Shown piece by piece: positions 45,873 through 54,600 of a stretch of 64,000 nucleotides of DNA (its first letter is position 1; the number at the start of each line of letters is the position of its first letter). The DNA is taken from positions 51,444 through 115,443 of the forward strand of contig NZ_JAMXBF010000015.1 of assembly GCF_023823685.1 (NCBI RefSeq). Direction: 5' to 3'. Under the pieces are notes generated by a model. It worked only from the letters and a program-made list of their open reading frames with translations, did not search any database and was not told where the DNA came from. Source of the DNA: Pseudomonas subflava (GTDB lineage Bacteria; Pseudomonadota; Gammaproteobacteria; Pseudomonadales; Pseudomonadaceae). A program made the translations under genes and the position numbers.

Positions 45873-46770
45873 GTTCTCGCCCTCGGCGATGATCGCCCTC
45901 AACGCCATCATCGCCCTGATGATGTTTGGCGTGTCCCTGGAACTGCGTGCCGGCGACTTCAGCCGCATCCTGCGCGCCCCCAAAGCGCCGGTGATCGGCA
46001 TGCTGGTGCAGTTCGTGCTGCTGCCGGCAGCCACCTGCGGGCTGACGCTGCTGCTGCCGATCGACCCGCAGCTGGCGCTGGGCATGATCCTGGTCGCCAC
46101 CTGCCCCAGCGGCACCTTCTCCAACATCATGACCTGGCTCGCGCGCGGCAACGTCGCGGTCTCGGCCAGCGTCACCGCGGTATCCAGCCTCACGGCCGGC
46201 ATCTTCACCCCGCTCAACTTCGCCCTGTACGCCGGGCTCAACCCCAACACCCGTGCGCTGCTCACCGAGATCCATGTCGAGCCGCTGGACCTGCTGGCCA
46301 TGGTGGTGCTGGTGCTGATCCTGCCGATGCTCGCCGGCATGGCCCTGGGCAAGCGCCGTCCGCTGCTGGCGCGCAAGCTGGAGAAGCCGCTGCGGCACTT
46401 CTCCCTGCTGGTGCTGCTGGCCTTCGTCGGCGGCGCCTTCGTGAAGAACTTCGACCAGTTCCTCGAACACTTCCACCTGTTCTTCTGGCTGGTGGTCACC
46501 CTCAACACCCTGGCCCTGGGCCTAGGCTACCTGTGCGCCAAGCTGTGGCGCCTGAGTGATGCCGACGTGCGTGCGGTGACCCTGGAGAGCGGCATCCACA
46601 ACTCGGCGCTGGGTATGGCGCTGATCTTCACCTTCTTCCCGCAGGCCGGCGGCATGCTGCTGATCGCCGCGTTCTGGGGCTGCTGGCAGTTGCTGGCCGG
46701 GCTGGTGCTGGCCCTGCTGTGGGCGCGCCGCGCCCCGGCCGGGGTAGTTGCCGCCGAGGTGGCGCGATGA
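45853..46770 (+). CDS. Bile acid:sodium symporter (BASS) family transporter
   Basis: The 305-residue protein is almost wholly hydrophobic with about nine to ten helices. Family motifs include ALNAIIALMMFGVSLELRAGDFSRI, MILVATCPSGTFSNIMTWLARGNVAVSAS, the first half of the unwound helix pair, and TLESGIHNSALGMALIFTFFP in the second (E-x-G-x-x-N). It would import an organic anion with Na+. GAGGAG inside the FMO gene serves as ribosome site. Confidence 0.9.
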   Translation: MPSVNLEFSPSAMIALNAIIALMMFGVSLELRAGDFSRILRAPKAPVIGMLVQFVLLPAATCGLTLLLPIDPQLALGMILVATCPSGTFSNIMTWLARGNVAVSASVTAVSSLTAGIFTPLNFALYAGLNPNTRALLTEIHVEPLDLLAMVVLVLILPMLAGMALGKRRPLLARKLEKPLRHFSLLVLLAFVGGAFVKNFDQFLEHFHLFFWLVVTLNTLALGLGYLCAKLWRLSDADVRAVTLESGIHNSALGMALIFTFFPQAGGMLLIAAFWGCWQLLAGLVLALLWARRAPAGVVAAEVAR

Positions 46771-47579
46771 GCGTCAGCCTGATCACCGGCGCCGCCAGCG
46801 GTCTTGGCTGGGAGCTGGCCAAGGCCTGCCACGCCCGTGGCGACAGCCTGCTGCTCACCGACATAGACGCCGCCGGGCTGGCCGCGCGAGTGGCCGAACT
46901 CGACAGCGAGCGGGTCGAGGCCCTGTCTGGCGACATCACCGATCCGGCGCTGCACCGCCAGCTGGTCGACGCCTGCCGCACGGTATTCGGCCGCCTCGAC
47001 CTGCTGATCAACAACGCCGGCATCACCCACCGCTCGCCGACCCTGCTGACCCGGCCCGAAGTACTGCGCAAGGTGATGGCGGTGGACTACCACGCGCCGC
47101 TGGAGCTGACCCTGGCCGCCGCCGACCTACTGCGCGCAAGCGCTGGCCAGGTCGCGGCCATCGGCTCCATGGCCGGCTGGATGCCGGTGCTCGGCCGCGC
47201 CGGCTACTGCGCGGCGAAGAGCGCCCTGGCGCAGAGCTTCGAGGTGCTGCGCGCCGAACTGGCGCAGGACGGCGTGGGCCTGCTGATGGTCTACCCGAGC
47301 TTCCTCGACACGCCCATCGACCGCAACGCCCTGGGCGCCGACGGCAAGCCCGCCGGCCACGCCCGCTCGACCCTAGGCAGCGTGCGCAGCGCTACCTGGA
47401 TGGCCGAGGAAATCCTCAAAGCCCTGAGCAGCGGCCGCGAGCGCCTGTTCCCAGACCGCGGCAGCTGGCTGGCCAGCCTGCTCTGGCGCATCGCTCCCGG
47501 CCTGTACTACCGGCAGATGAGTCGCCGCTTCGCCGGCGAGCTACCACCGCCGATGAACGCCAGCGAGGCCAGCTCGTGA
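46767..47579 (+). CDS. Short-chain dehydrogenase/reductase
   Basis: The 270-residue enzyme has the cofactor motif TGAASGLGWELA at residues 7-18, DLLINNAGITHRSP, and the catalytic Ser-Tyr-Lys as GSMAGWMPVLGRAGYCAAKS. Asp in LLLTDIDAAG suggests NAD preference. It overlaps the BASS gene by 4 bp (ATGA) and the TauE gene by 4 bp (GTGA). The substrate is unknown; a hydroxy or keto intermediate of the FMO pathway is possible. Confidence 0.9.
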   Translation: MSVSLITGAASGLGWELAKACHARGDSLLLTDIDAAGLAARVAELDSERVEALSGDITDPALHRQLVDACRTVFGRLDLLINNAGITHRSPTLLTRPEVLRKVMAVDYHAPLELTLAAADLLRASAGQVAAIGSMAGWMPVLGRAGYCAAKSALAQSFEVLRAELAQDGVGLLMVYPSFLDTPIDRNALGADGKPAGHARSTLGSVRSATWMAEEILKALSSGRERLFPDRGSWLASLLWRIAPGLYYRQMSRRFAGELPPPMNASEASS

Positions 47580-48304
47580 GTGCTTCCTACGCCCTCGGCG
47601 CGTTCATCCTGCTGGCCTACACCCTGGAGGCCGTCACCGGTTTCGGCAGCATCGTCATCGCCCTGTCGCTGGGCGCGCTGCTGCTGCCCATCGAGCAGCT
47701 GCTGCCGGTGCTGGTACCGCTGAACATCGGCATGACCGGCTACCTGGTGTGGCGCCACCGCGCGCAGATCGACCGCCGCCTGCTGCTCGGCACCATCCTG
47801 CCGGGCATGGTCGCCGGCACGGCACTGGGCTACCTGCTGCTGCCGTATCTGGACGCGGCGCTACTCAAGCGTGGTTTCGGCGTGCTGATCCTGTGGTTCT
47901 CCGGACGCGAGCTGTGGCGCCTGCGCCATGCCGCGGCGCTGCCGGTACGCCCGCAGTGGCTGACCCGCCTGTTCACTCTCGGAGCCGGCCTCAGCCACGG
48001 CCTGTTCGCCTCCGGCGGGCCGCTGCTGGTCTACGGCCTGGCCGGCACCACGCTGGACAAGGCGCGCTTTCGCGCCACCCTGGTCAGCGTCTGGTTCACC
48101 TTGAACAGCCTGCTGACCGCCGCCTTCCTGGTCGACGGCCGCCTGCAACCGGCCCTGCCCCAGGTGCTGGCCTATGCCCCGCTGCTGCTGGTCGGCCTGT
48201 GGCTGGGCGAACACCTGCACCGGCGCTTCGACGAGCGCCACTTCCGCATCGCCATCTACGCCCTGCTGCTGGTCACCGGCACGCTGCTGTTGATAGGCCC
48301 TTGA
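47576..48304 (+). CDS. TauE/SafE-family membrane permease (242 aa)
   Basis: The GTG start at 47576 overlaps the SDR stop. The 242-residue protein has eight hydrophobic segments, with the family-typical AYTLEAVTGFGSIVIALSLGALLLP and TLGAGLSHGLFASGGPLLVYGLAGTTLDKARFRATL repeats. These permeases export or import sulfonates, sulphite or similar anions. The final codons and stop fall inside a repeat element beginning at 48301. Confidence 0.88.
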   Translation: MSASYALGAFILLAYTLEAVTGFGSIVIALSLGALLLPIEQLLPVLVPLNIGMTGYLVWRHRAQIDRRLLLGTILPGMVAGTALGYLLLPYLDAALLKRGFGVLILWFSGRELWRLRHAAALPVRPQWLTRLFTLGAGLSHGLFASGGPLLVYGLAGTTLDKARFRATLVSVWFTLNSLLTAAFLVDGRLQPALPQVLAYAPLLLVGLWLGEHLHRRFDERHFRIAIYALLLVTGTLLLIGP

Positions 48305-48426
48305 AAAGCGTTAGCGAGGCAGCCAGCGCAAGGCAAAAGCAGGCGAAAAGGCGGAGTTTACGAGTTGTAAATGAGCACTTTGAGGCTGCTTTTAACGCCG
48401 CGATGGCAACGCAGGTAGTTTTTCAA
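48301..48426. repeat. MITE-like 126-bp element with TTGAAAA/TTTTCAA ends
   Basis: The interval begins TTGAAAAGCG and ends GTTTTTCAA, giving 7-bp terminal inverted repeats, with an A+T-rich core (GGCGGAGTTTACGAGTTGTA) that resembles short dispersed repeats seen in other Pseudomonas genomes, from memory. It supplies the stop codon of the TauE/SafE gene. No open reading frame. Confidence 0.5.
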
Positions 48427-48452
48427 CGGCCTACAGCCCCCCGGAGCCTGGT

Positions 48453-50243
48453 ATGAGCTACGACATCATCATCAAGAACGGCCTGTACTTCGACGGCAGC
48501 GGCGCGCCCGGCGCGCCGCGCCATATCGGCATCCGCAATGGCAAAGTCGACGTGCTCAGCCTCAGCCCGCTGGATGAGAGCGGCTGCAACGAGGTGCTGG
48601 ACGCCGCCAGCAAGTGGGTGACCCCGGGCTTCCTGGAAATCCACTCGCACTACGATGCCGAGGTGATCGCCGCGCCGGCGCTCAAAGAATCCGTGCGCCA
48701 CGGTGTGACCAGCGTGACCATCGGCTCCTGTTCGATCAGCATGGTGCTGGCCGACGCCGAGGACTGCTCAGACCTGTTCACCCGGGTCGAGGCGGTGCCG
48801 CGCGAGTACGTGCTGCCGATCCTGCAGGAGAAGAAGACCTGGCGCGACGCCGCCGGCTACCGCGCCTTCTATGACCAGCTGGCGCTGGGCCCCAACGTCA
48901 GCTCGTTCCTCGGCCACTCCGAACTGCGCGTGGCGGTGATGGGCCTGGAGCGCGCAACAAGCGACGTGGTGCCGACCGAGGCCGAGCTGCAACGCATGGA
49001 GCAGCTGCTGGAAGAGGCGCTGGACGCCGGCTGCATCGGCCTGTCGGTGATGACCACGCGCCTGGACAAGATGGACGGCGCCCGCGCCTGGTCCAGCCCG
49101 CTGCCCTCGACCTTCGCCAGCTGGAAGGAATTCTCGCGCCTGTTCGCCATCCTGCGCCGGCGTGGCGCGGTGATGCAGGGCGCGCCGAACGCGGTGACCA
49201 AGGTCAACGTGTTCGCCTTCCTCTGGCAGGCCCACGGCTGGTTCCGCACGCCGCTGAAGTGCTCGATGCTGACCGCCCTGGACCTCAAGTCGCAGCCGCT
49301 GCTGCACCGTTTCACCCGTTTCTCCGGCTGGCTGGCGAACAAGGTGCTGCGCGGCAACTTCCGCTGGCAGACCCTGCCGGCACCGTTCACCCTGCGCCTG
49401 GAAGGCCTCAACGTGAACGCCTTCGAGGAGTTCGGCGCCGGCGAGATCCTGCGCAACATCAAGGACCCGGACGAGCTGTACGCCAAGGTGCTGGAGCCGG
49501 AGTTCCGCGCCCTGTTCAAGAAGCAGGTCAGGGCCGTGCTGACCAAGGGCCTGTGGCACCGCGACTTCTCCGACTGCTGGGTGACCGAATGCCCAGACGC
49601 CGCGCTGGTCGGCAAGAACTTCAAGCAGCTCGGCCAGGCCCGTGGCCTGGACGCGGTGGACGCCTACTTCGAGCTGGCCTGCCAGTACCGCGAAGCGCTG
49701 AAGTGGACCACCTGCTACGGCAACCAGCGCCTGCCGGTGATGCACAAGCTGCTGTCCAGCCCCTGGACCCAGCCGGGCTTCGCCGACTCCGGTGCGCACC
49801 TGCGCTCCATCGCCCAGTACAACTTCCCGCTGCGCTTCCTCAAGTACGTGCGTGACGCCCAGATCGCCGGCACCCCGTTCATGGAACTGGGCCAGGCGGT
49901 GCGCCGCTGCAGTGGCGAGCTGGCCGACTTTATCGGCGTGGATGCCGGCTATATCCGCGTCGGCGACCGCGCCGACCTGGTCATCGTCAATCCCGCCGGG
50001 TTGACCGACGAGCTCGATGACATGCACGAGGCGCCGATGGAAGTGCTCGGCCTGGAGCGGGTGGTCAAACGCAACGACGACGCGGTGGACGCCACCCTGA
50101 TCAACGGCCGTATCGCCTATCGGCGCGGCATGGAATACCCGACCGAGCTGGGCAAGGTCCAGGGCTACGGGCGCTTCCTGCAAGGCCGCGATGTACTGCC
50201 GCGTCATGCAACAGCTGCGGGTCTGCAGCCGGCCACCGCCTGA
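48453..50243 (+). CDS. Amidohydrolase (N-acyl-D-amino-acid deacylase-like)
   Basis: The 596-residue metal-dependent hydrolase has the amidohydrolase start (MSYDIIIKNGLYFDGSGAPG), metal-site motif GFLEIHSHYDAEV (HxH as HSH), SFLGHSELRVAVMG and GFADSGAHLRSIAQY near the end, plus the C-terminal barrel DRADLVIVNPAGL. Motifs fit the D-aminoacylase group. The length is larger than most D-aminoacylases (about 480-500). CCCGGAGCC precedes the ATG. It is separated from the cluster by the MITE-like element, so it may have its own promoter. Confidence 0.85.
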   Translation: MSYDIIIKNGLYFDGSGAPGAPRHIGIRNGKVDVLSLSPLDESGCNEVLDAASKWVTPGFLEIHSHYDAEVIAAPALKESVRHGVTSVTIGSCSISMVLADAEDCSDLFTRVEAVPREYVLPILQEKKTWRDAAGYRAFYDQLALGPNVSSFLGHSELRVAVMGLERATSDVVPTEAELQRMEQLLEEALDAGCIGLSVMTTRLDKMDGARAWSSPLPSTFASWKEFSRLFAILRRRGAVMQGAPNAVTKVNVFAFLWQAHGWFRTPLKCSMLTALDLKSQPLLHRFTRFSGWLANKVLRGNFRWQTLPAPFTLRLEGLNVNAFEEFGAGEILRNIKDPDELYAKVLEPEFRALFKKQVRAVLTKGLWHRDFSDCWVTECPDAALVGKNFKQLGQARGLDAVDAYFELACQYREALKWTTCYGNQRLPVMHKLLSSPWTQPGFADSGAHLRSIAQYNFPLRFLKYVRDAQIAGTPFMELGQAVRRCSGELADFIGVDAGYIRVGDRADLVIVNPAGLTDELDDMHEAPMEVLGLERVVKRNDDAVDATLINGRIAYRRGMEYPTELGKVQGYGRFLQGRDVLPRHATAAGLQPATA

Positions 50244-50244
50244 G

Positions 50245-50424
50245 GTAGCCCGGATGCAATCCGGGAACGGAGCTGCCGGCTTCCCGGATTGCATCCGGGC
50301 TACGACGCTGCCACGCACCATGGCCTGAGTCGCGTAGCGTGGCGAGAACACCCAGGGTGGATCACGCCTCACCGATCACCGGGCGGTGCCATTGGTGGAT
50401 GAGGCAAAGCGTCATCCACCCTAC
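50245..50424. repeat. REP/BIME-type repeat unit, copy 1
   Basis: A perfect 23-bp inverted repeat (50245-50267 and 50281-50303, core CCCGGATGCAATCCGGG) is followed by a GGGTGGAT...ATCCACCC inverted pair at 50355-50424. The unit occurs again 226 bp downstream. Confidence 0.85.
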
Positions 50425-50470
50425 ATGCCGCCGCGTCTGGTGGCGTTGCACGACTTGCAGTCCGCCTGAG

Positions 50471-50646
50471 GTAGCCCGGATGCAATCCGGGAACAGAGCC
50501 GCCGGCTTCCCGGATTGCATCCGGGCTATGACGCTGCCACGCACGATGGCCCGAGCCGCGTAGCGTGGCGAGGACACGTAGTGGATCACGCCTCGCCGAT
50601 CACCGGGCGGTGCCATTGGTGGATGAGCAAAGCGTCATCCACCCTA
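50471..50646. repeat. REP/BIME-type repeat unit, copy 2
   Basis: The same 23-bp arm at 50471-50493 pairs with 50507-50529 with one mismatch at the end, and the second inverted pair ends at 50646. It is highly similar to copy 1 across its length, with small indels, indicating tandem duplication. Confidence 0.85.
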
Positions 50647-50669
50647 CAGCTGAAGCCACGTCATCCCTC

Positions 50670-50813
50670 AATGGTGCGCACGGCGCACCCTACTTGCCCA
50701 AGTCGCAATTTCGTGGGGCGCGCCGTGCGCGCCACAACCCACCGATCCTGGATGCTCAAGCCCCCTGCGCAACCGGCACTGCTCGGAAGCCCGGTGCACA
50801 CGGCACACCCTAC
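50670..50813. repeat. GTGCGCACGGCGCACC-type short palindromes
   Basis: Three short palindromes of the GGTGCGC.GCGCACC kind (about 50670-50694, 50715-50738 and 50793-50812) lie between the REP units and the DAHP synthase gene. A related copy is at 58332-58352. No gene is seen in the 630-bp stretch 50244-50873. Confidence 0.65.
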
Positions 50814-50873
50814 GGGACAGGGCTTATCGGTTAAGATGCGGCCAGCCCGAACAGTCGATAGCCGAGAAGCCCG

Positions 50874-52217
50874 ATGCACGCCTGGAGCCCCGAAAGCTGG
50901 AGAAAGCACCCCATCCAGCAGCAACCCGAATATCCCGATGCCGCCCACGTGGCCCGCGTGGAGCAGACCCTGGCCGGCTACCCGCCACTGGTGTTCGCCG
51001 GCGAGGCCCGTGAGCTGCGCCGCCAGTTCGCCGAGGTCACCCAGGGTCGTGCCTTCCTGCTGCAGGGCGGCGACTGCGCCGAGAGCTTCGCCGAGTTCAG
51101 TGCCGCGAAGATCCGCGACACCTTCAAGGTGATGCTGCAGATGGCCATCGTCATGACCTTCGCCGCCGGCTGCCCAGTAGTGAAGGTCGGGCGCATGGCT
51201 GGCCAGTTCGCCAAGCCGCGTTCTTCCGGCAGCGAGACCATCGATGGCGTCACCCTGCCTGCCTATCGCGGCGACATCGTCAACGGCATCGGCTTCGACG
51301 CCGTCAGCCGCGTGCCGGACCCGGATCGCCTGCTGCAGGCCTACCACCAGGCCACCGCCAGCCTCAACCTGCTGCGCGCCTTCGCCCAGGGCGGCTTCGC
51401 CGACGTGCACCAGGTGCACCAGTGGAACCTGGACTTCATCGCCAATTCCGCCCTGAGCGAGAAGTATCACCAGCTGGCCAACCGGATTGATGAGACGTTG
51501 GCCTTTATGCGCGCGGTCGGCATGGACAGCGCGCCGCAGCTGCGCGAAGTCAGCTTCTTCACCGCCCACGAGGCGCTGCTGCTGAACTACGAGCAGGCCT
51601 TCGTGCGCCAGGACAGCCTCACCGGGCGCTGGTACGACTGCTCCGCGCACATGCTGTGGATCGGCGACCGCACCCGCCAGCTGGACGGCGCTCACGTCGA
51701 GTTCATGCGCGGCATCGAGAACCCCATCGGGGTCAAGGTCGGCCCGAGCATGGACCCGGACGAGCTGATCCGCCTGATCGACGTGCTCAACCCGGACAAC
51801 GACCCGGGCCGCCTCAACTTGATCGTGCGCATGGGCGCCGACAAGGTGGAGGCCAACTTCCCGCGCCTGCTGCGCAAGGTGAAGGAAGAAGGCCGCCAGG
51901 TGCTTTGGAGCTCCGACCCCATGCACGGCAACACCATCAAGGCGTCCAGCGGCTACAAGACCCGCGACTTCGCGCAGATCCTCTCCGAGGTGAAGCAGTT
52001 CTTCCAGGTGCACCGCGCCGAGGGCACTCACGCCGGCGGCATCCATATCGAGATGACCGGGCAGAACGTCACCGAGTGCATCGGCGGTTCGCGACCGATC
52101 ACCGAGGACGGCCTGTCGGACCGCTACCACACCCACTGCGACCCGCGCATGAACGCCGACCAGTCGCTGGAACTGGCCTTCATGATCGCCGAGACGCTGA
52201 AGCAAGCACGGGCCTGA
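50874..52217 (+). CDS. 3-deoxy-7-phosphoheptulonate (DAHP) synthase, class II
   Basis: The 447-residue enzyme condenses PEP with erythrose-4-P, the first step of the shikimate pathway. It has class II (plant-type) motifs: LLQGGDCAESFAEF with the metal-binding Cys, VVKVGRMAGQFAKPRS, AYRGDIVNGIGFD, WIGDRTRQLDGAHVEF, VKVGPSMDPDEL, LWSSDPMHGNTIK and GGIHIEMTGQNVTECIGG. TTAAGAT before the gene is a possible -10 element. The length is normal. A terminator follows. Confidence 0.95.
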   Translation: MHAWSPESWRKHPIQQQPEYPDAAHVARVEQTLAGYPPLVFAGEARELRRQFAEVTQGRAFLLQGGDCAESFAEFSAAKIRDTFKVMLQMAIVMTFAAGCPVVKVGRMAGQFAKPRSSGSETIDGVTLPAYRGDIVNGIGFDAVSRVPDPDRLLQAYHQATASLNLLRAFAQGGFADVHQVHQWNLDFIANSALSEKYHQLANRIDETLAFMRAVGMDSAPQLREVSFFTAHEALLLNYEQAFVRQDSLTGRWYDCSAHMLWIGDRTRQLDGAHVEFMRGIENPIGVKVGPSMDPDELIRLIDVLNPDNDPGRLNLIVRMGADKVEANFPRLLRKVKEEGRQVLWSSDPMHGNTIKASSGYKTRDFAQILSEVKQFFQVHRAEGTHAGGIHIEMTGQNVTECIGGSRPITEDGLSDRYHTHCDPRMNADQSLELAFMIAETLKQARA

Positions 52218-52232
52218 GGTCCGATCTATCGC

Positions 52233-52258
52233 AACGGGGCCGCAAGGGCCCCGTTTTG
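52233..52258 (+). terminator. Terminator after the DAHP synthase gene
   Basis: CGGGGCC and GGCCCCG form the stem, ending in GTTTTG on the + strand. Confidence 0.85.
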
Positions 52259-52285
52259 CTTGCGCCACGCAAAAGCGGCTTGTCG

Positions 52286-52324
52286 CGCATATGCGGAATT
52301 CCATATATTCGCGCTCCCGCATAT
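52286..52324. promoter_or_regulatory. Candidate ArsR operator/promoter of the ars operon
   Basis: CGCATATGCG (52286-52295) is a perfect palindrome, and ATATGCGG (52289-52296) is repeated in inverted form as CCGCATAT (52317-52324), flanking an A+T-rich TATATT that may serve as the -10 element. The arrangement, directly before arsR, suits autorepression by an ArsR dimer; inferred from position and symmetry. Confidence 0.6.
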
Positions 52325-52341
52325 TTTCCGGACCCGCACCC

Positions 52342-52686
52342 GTGACCCCGACCGAGCTGTTCAAGTGCCTAGCCGATGAGACCCGCGCCCGCGCTGTGCT
52401 GCTGATCGCCCAGGAGGGCGAGCTGTGCGTCTGCGAACTGGTGTGCGCGCTCGCCGACAGCCAGCCGAAGATCTCCCGCCACCTGGCCCAATTGCGCGGC
52501 GCCGGCCTGCTGCTCGACCGGCGCCAGGGCCAGTGGGTGTACTACCGGCTCAACCCGGCGCTGGGCGACTGGATCGACGAGGTGCTGCGCACCACCCTCG
52601 AGGCCAACCGCGACTGGCTGTGCCAGGACGGCGCCCGCCTCGCCCAAATGGGCGACCGCCCCGTCCGTACCGCCACCTGTTGCTGA
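52342..52686 (+). CDS. arsR: ArsR-family arsenite-responsive repressor
   Basis: The GTG start at 52342 is chosen because the ATG at 52291 lies inside the operator candidate. The 114-residue winged-helix repressor reads TPTELFKCLADETRARAVLL, then the As(III) motif ELCVCELVCALADSQPKISRHLAQLRGAGLLLDRRQGQWVYYRL, with the CVC pair plus a third Cys in the same helix. Derepression by arsenite or antimonite is expected. The stop is 9 bp before arsB. Confidence 0.93.
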   Translation: MTPTELFKCLADETRARAVLLIAQEGELCVCELVCALADSQPKISRHLAQLRGAGLLLDRRQGQWVYYRLNPALGDWIDEVLRTTLEANRDWLCQDGARLAQMGDRPVRTATCC

Positions 52687-52695
52687 GTCCACGTG

Positions 52696-53979
52696 ATGTT
52701 CGTCGCCTTCGCCATATTCCTGTTCACCATCGTCCTGGTCATCTGGCAGCCGCGCGGCCTCGGCGTCGGCTGGAGCGCCTCGCTCGGTGCCCTGCTGGCG
52801 CTGCTGGCCGGCGTGGTAGGCCTGGGCGACATTCCCACCGTATGGGCCATTGTCTGGAATGCCACTGCCACTTTCATCGCGGTGATCATCATCAGCCTGC
52901 TGCTCGACGAGGCCGGCTTCTTCGAATGGGCCGCGCTGCACGTGGCGCGCTGGGCCGGCGGTAACGGCCGGCGCCTGTTTGCCTTCATCGTCCTGCTTGG
53001 CGCCGCGGTGTCGGCGCTGTTCGCCAACGATGGCGCGGCACTGATCCTGACGCCCATCGTCATGTCGATGCTGCTGGCCCTGCGCTTCTCCGCGGCCACC
53101 ACCCTGGCGTTCGTCATGGCCGCGGGATTCATCGCCGACACCGCCAGCCTGCCGCTAGTGGTGTCGAATCTGGTGAACATCGTCTCGGCGGACTACTTCG
53201 ACCTGGGCTTCGGCCGTTACGCGGCGGTGATGCTGCCGGTCAACCTGGTCAGCGTCGCCGCCACCTTGGCGGTCCTGCTGCTGTTCTTCCGCCGTGACAT
53301 CCCGGCCCGCTATGACCTCGACCTGCTGCGCGAGCCACGCCTGGCCATCCGCGACCGCGCCACCTTCCGCGTCGGCTGGTGCGTGCTGCTGGCGCTGCTG
53401 CTCGGGCTGTTCGCCCTGGAGCCGCTGGGCGTGCCGATCAGCCTGATCGCCGCCGCCTGCGCCGCGGTGCTGTTCGCCGTGGCCGCGCGCGGCCAGGTGA
53501 TCGCCACCCGCCGGGTACTGCGCGAGGCGCCCTGGCAGGTGGTGGTGTTCTCCCTGGGCATGTATCTGGTGGTCTACGGCCTGAAGAACGCCGGCCTGAC
53601 CGACCAGCTGAGCGCGATACTGGACCGCCTTGCGGAACACGGCCTGTGGGCCGCCACCCTCGGCACCGGCCTGCTCACCGCGACCCTGTCCTCGCTGATG
53701 AACAACATGCCCACGGTGCTGGTCGGCGCCATCGCCATCGACGCCACGCAGGCCGAGGGCGTAATGCGCGAGGCGATGATCTACGCCAACGTCATCGGCT
53801 GCGACCTGGGCCCGAAGATCACCCCCATCGGCAGCCTGGCAACCCTGCTCTGGCTGCACGTGCTGCAACGCAAGGGCCTGCGCATCACCTGGGGCTACTA
53901 CTTCCGGGTCGGCATCCTGCTGACCCTGCCGGTGCTGCTCATCACCCTGTCCGCCCTGGCCCTGCGCCTGGGCGCCTGA
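52696..53979 (+). CDS. arsB: Arsenite efflux transporter ArsB
   Basis: The 427-residue integral membrane protein (ATG 52696; a GTG lies one codon before) has about twelve helices. Matches to ArsB include VIWQPRGLGVGWSASLGALLAL, ATATFIAVIIISLLLDEAGFFEWAALHVARW, FANDGAALILTPIVMSMLLAL, FSLGMYLVVYGLKNAGLT and MNNMPTVLVGAIAID, ending CDLGPKITPIGSLATLLWLH. It exports arsenite using membrane potential. It lies between arsR and arsC with short gaps. Confidence 0.95.
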   Translation: MFVAFAIFLFTIVLVIWQPRGLGVGWSASLGALLALLAGVVGLGDIPTVWAIVWNATATFIAVIIISLLLDEAGFFEWAALHVARWAGGNGRRLFAFIVLLGAAVSALFANDGAALILTPIVMSMLLALRFSAATTLAFVMAAGFIADTASLPLVVSNLVNIVSADYFDLGFGRYAAVMLPVNLVSVAATLAVLLLFFRRDIPARYDLDLLREPRLAIRDRATFRVGWCVLLALLLGLFALEPLGVPISLIAAACAAVLFAVAARGQVIATRRVLREAPWQVVVFSLGMYLVVYGLKNAGLTDQLSAILDRLAEHGLWAATLGTGLLTATLSSLMNNMPTVLVGAIAIDATQAEGVMREAMIYANVIGCDLGPKITPIGSLATLLWLHVLQRKGLRITWGYYFRVGILLTLPVLLITLSALALRLGA

Positions 53980-54004
53980 CGCCGCCGCGAGCGGAGGAGA
54001 GACC

Positions 54005-54475
54005 ATGCGAGTCCTGTTCATGTGCACGGCCAACAGCTGTCGCAGCATCCTGTCCGAAGCCCTGTTCAACCACCTGGCGCCAACCGGCCTGGAGGCTGTC
54101 AGCTCCGGCAGCTTCCCGCGTGGCCAGGTGCTGCCGCGCAGCCTGACCACCCTCGAGGCGGCCGGCATTGCCACGGCGGGGCTGAGCAGCAAGGGCAACG
54201 ATGCCTTCGACGACTGCCCGCCGGATATCGTCATCACCGTGTGCGACAAGGCCGCCGGCGAGGCCTGCCCGGTCTGGTTCGGCCCGGCGCTCAAGGCCCA
54301 CTGGGGCCTGGCCGACCCGTCCGACGTGCAGGGCAGCGAGGAACAGATCACCGCAGCCTTCCAGGCCACCCTCGTGCACATCGAGCGGCGCTGCCGTGCC
54401 TTCTTCGCACTGCCGCTGACCAGCCTCGGGCGCACCGAGCTGCAGCGCGAGCTGGAGCGCATCGGCCAACTCTAG
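54005..54475 (+). CDS. arsC: Arsenate reductase, low-molecular-weight phosphatase type
   Basis: The 156-residue enzyme reduces arsenate for export by ArsB. The phosphatase P-loop MCTANSCRSILSEAL (CX5R) begins at Cys7, with a further redox Cys in SCRS and downstream cysteines (DDCPPDIVITVCDKAAGEACPVW). This is the thioredoxin-linked family rather than the glutaredoxin-linked E. coli type. GGAGGAGAGACC precedes the start. It is the last gene of the operon. Confidence 0.92.
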   Translation: MRVLFMCTANSCRSILSEALFNHLAPTGLEAVSSGSFPRGQVLPRSLTTLEAAGIATAGLSSKGNDAFDDCPPDIVITVCDKAAGEACPVWFGPALKAHWGLADPSDVQGSEEQITAAFQATLVHIERRCRAFFALPLTSLGRTELQRELERIGQL

Positions 54476-54600
54476 GCCGCATGGATCGCGGACTGCGACC
54501 GGCTTCACGCCCCCTCCCGCCCCGATCATCGAAAATGCCGCGCCGGCCGGATGCCGACGCCTCTGGCCTTCCAATGCCTCCACCTTCAAGGACGATGACC

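Noticed and set aside
50244..50873. Small protein genes within the repeat block
   Set aside because: Open frames there follow duplicated palindromes and have no ribosome sites, so they are chance frames.
50661..52364. A 567-codon minus-strand frame opposite DAHP synthase
   Set aside because: No recognisable motif; the + strand enzyme is certain.
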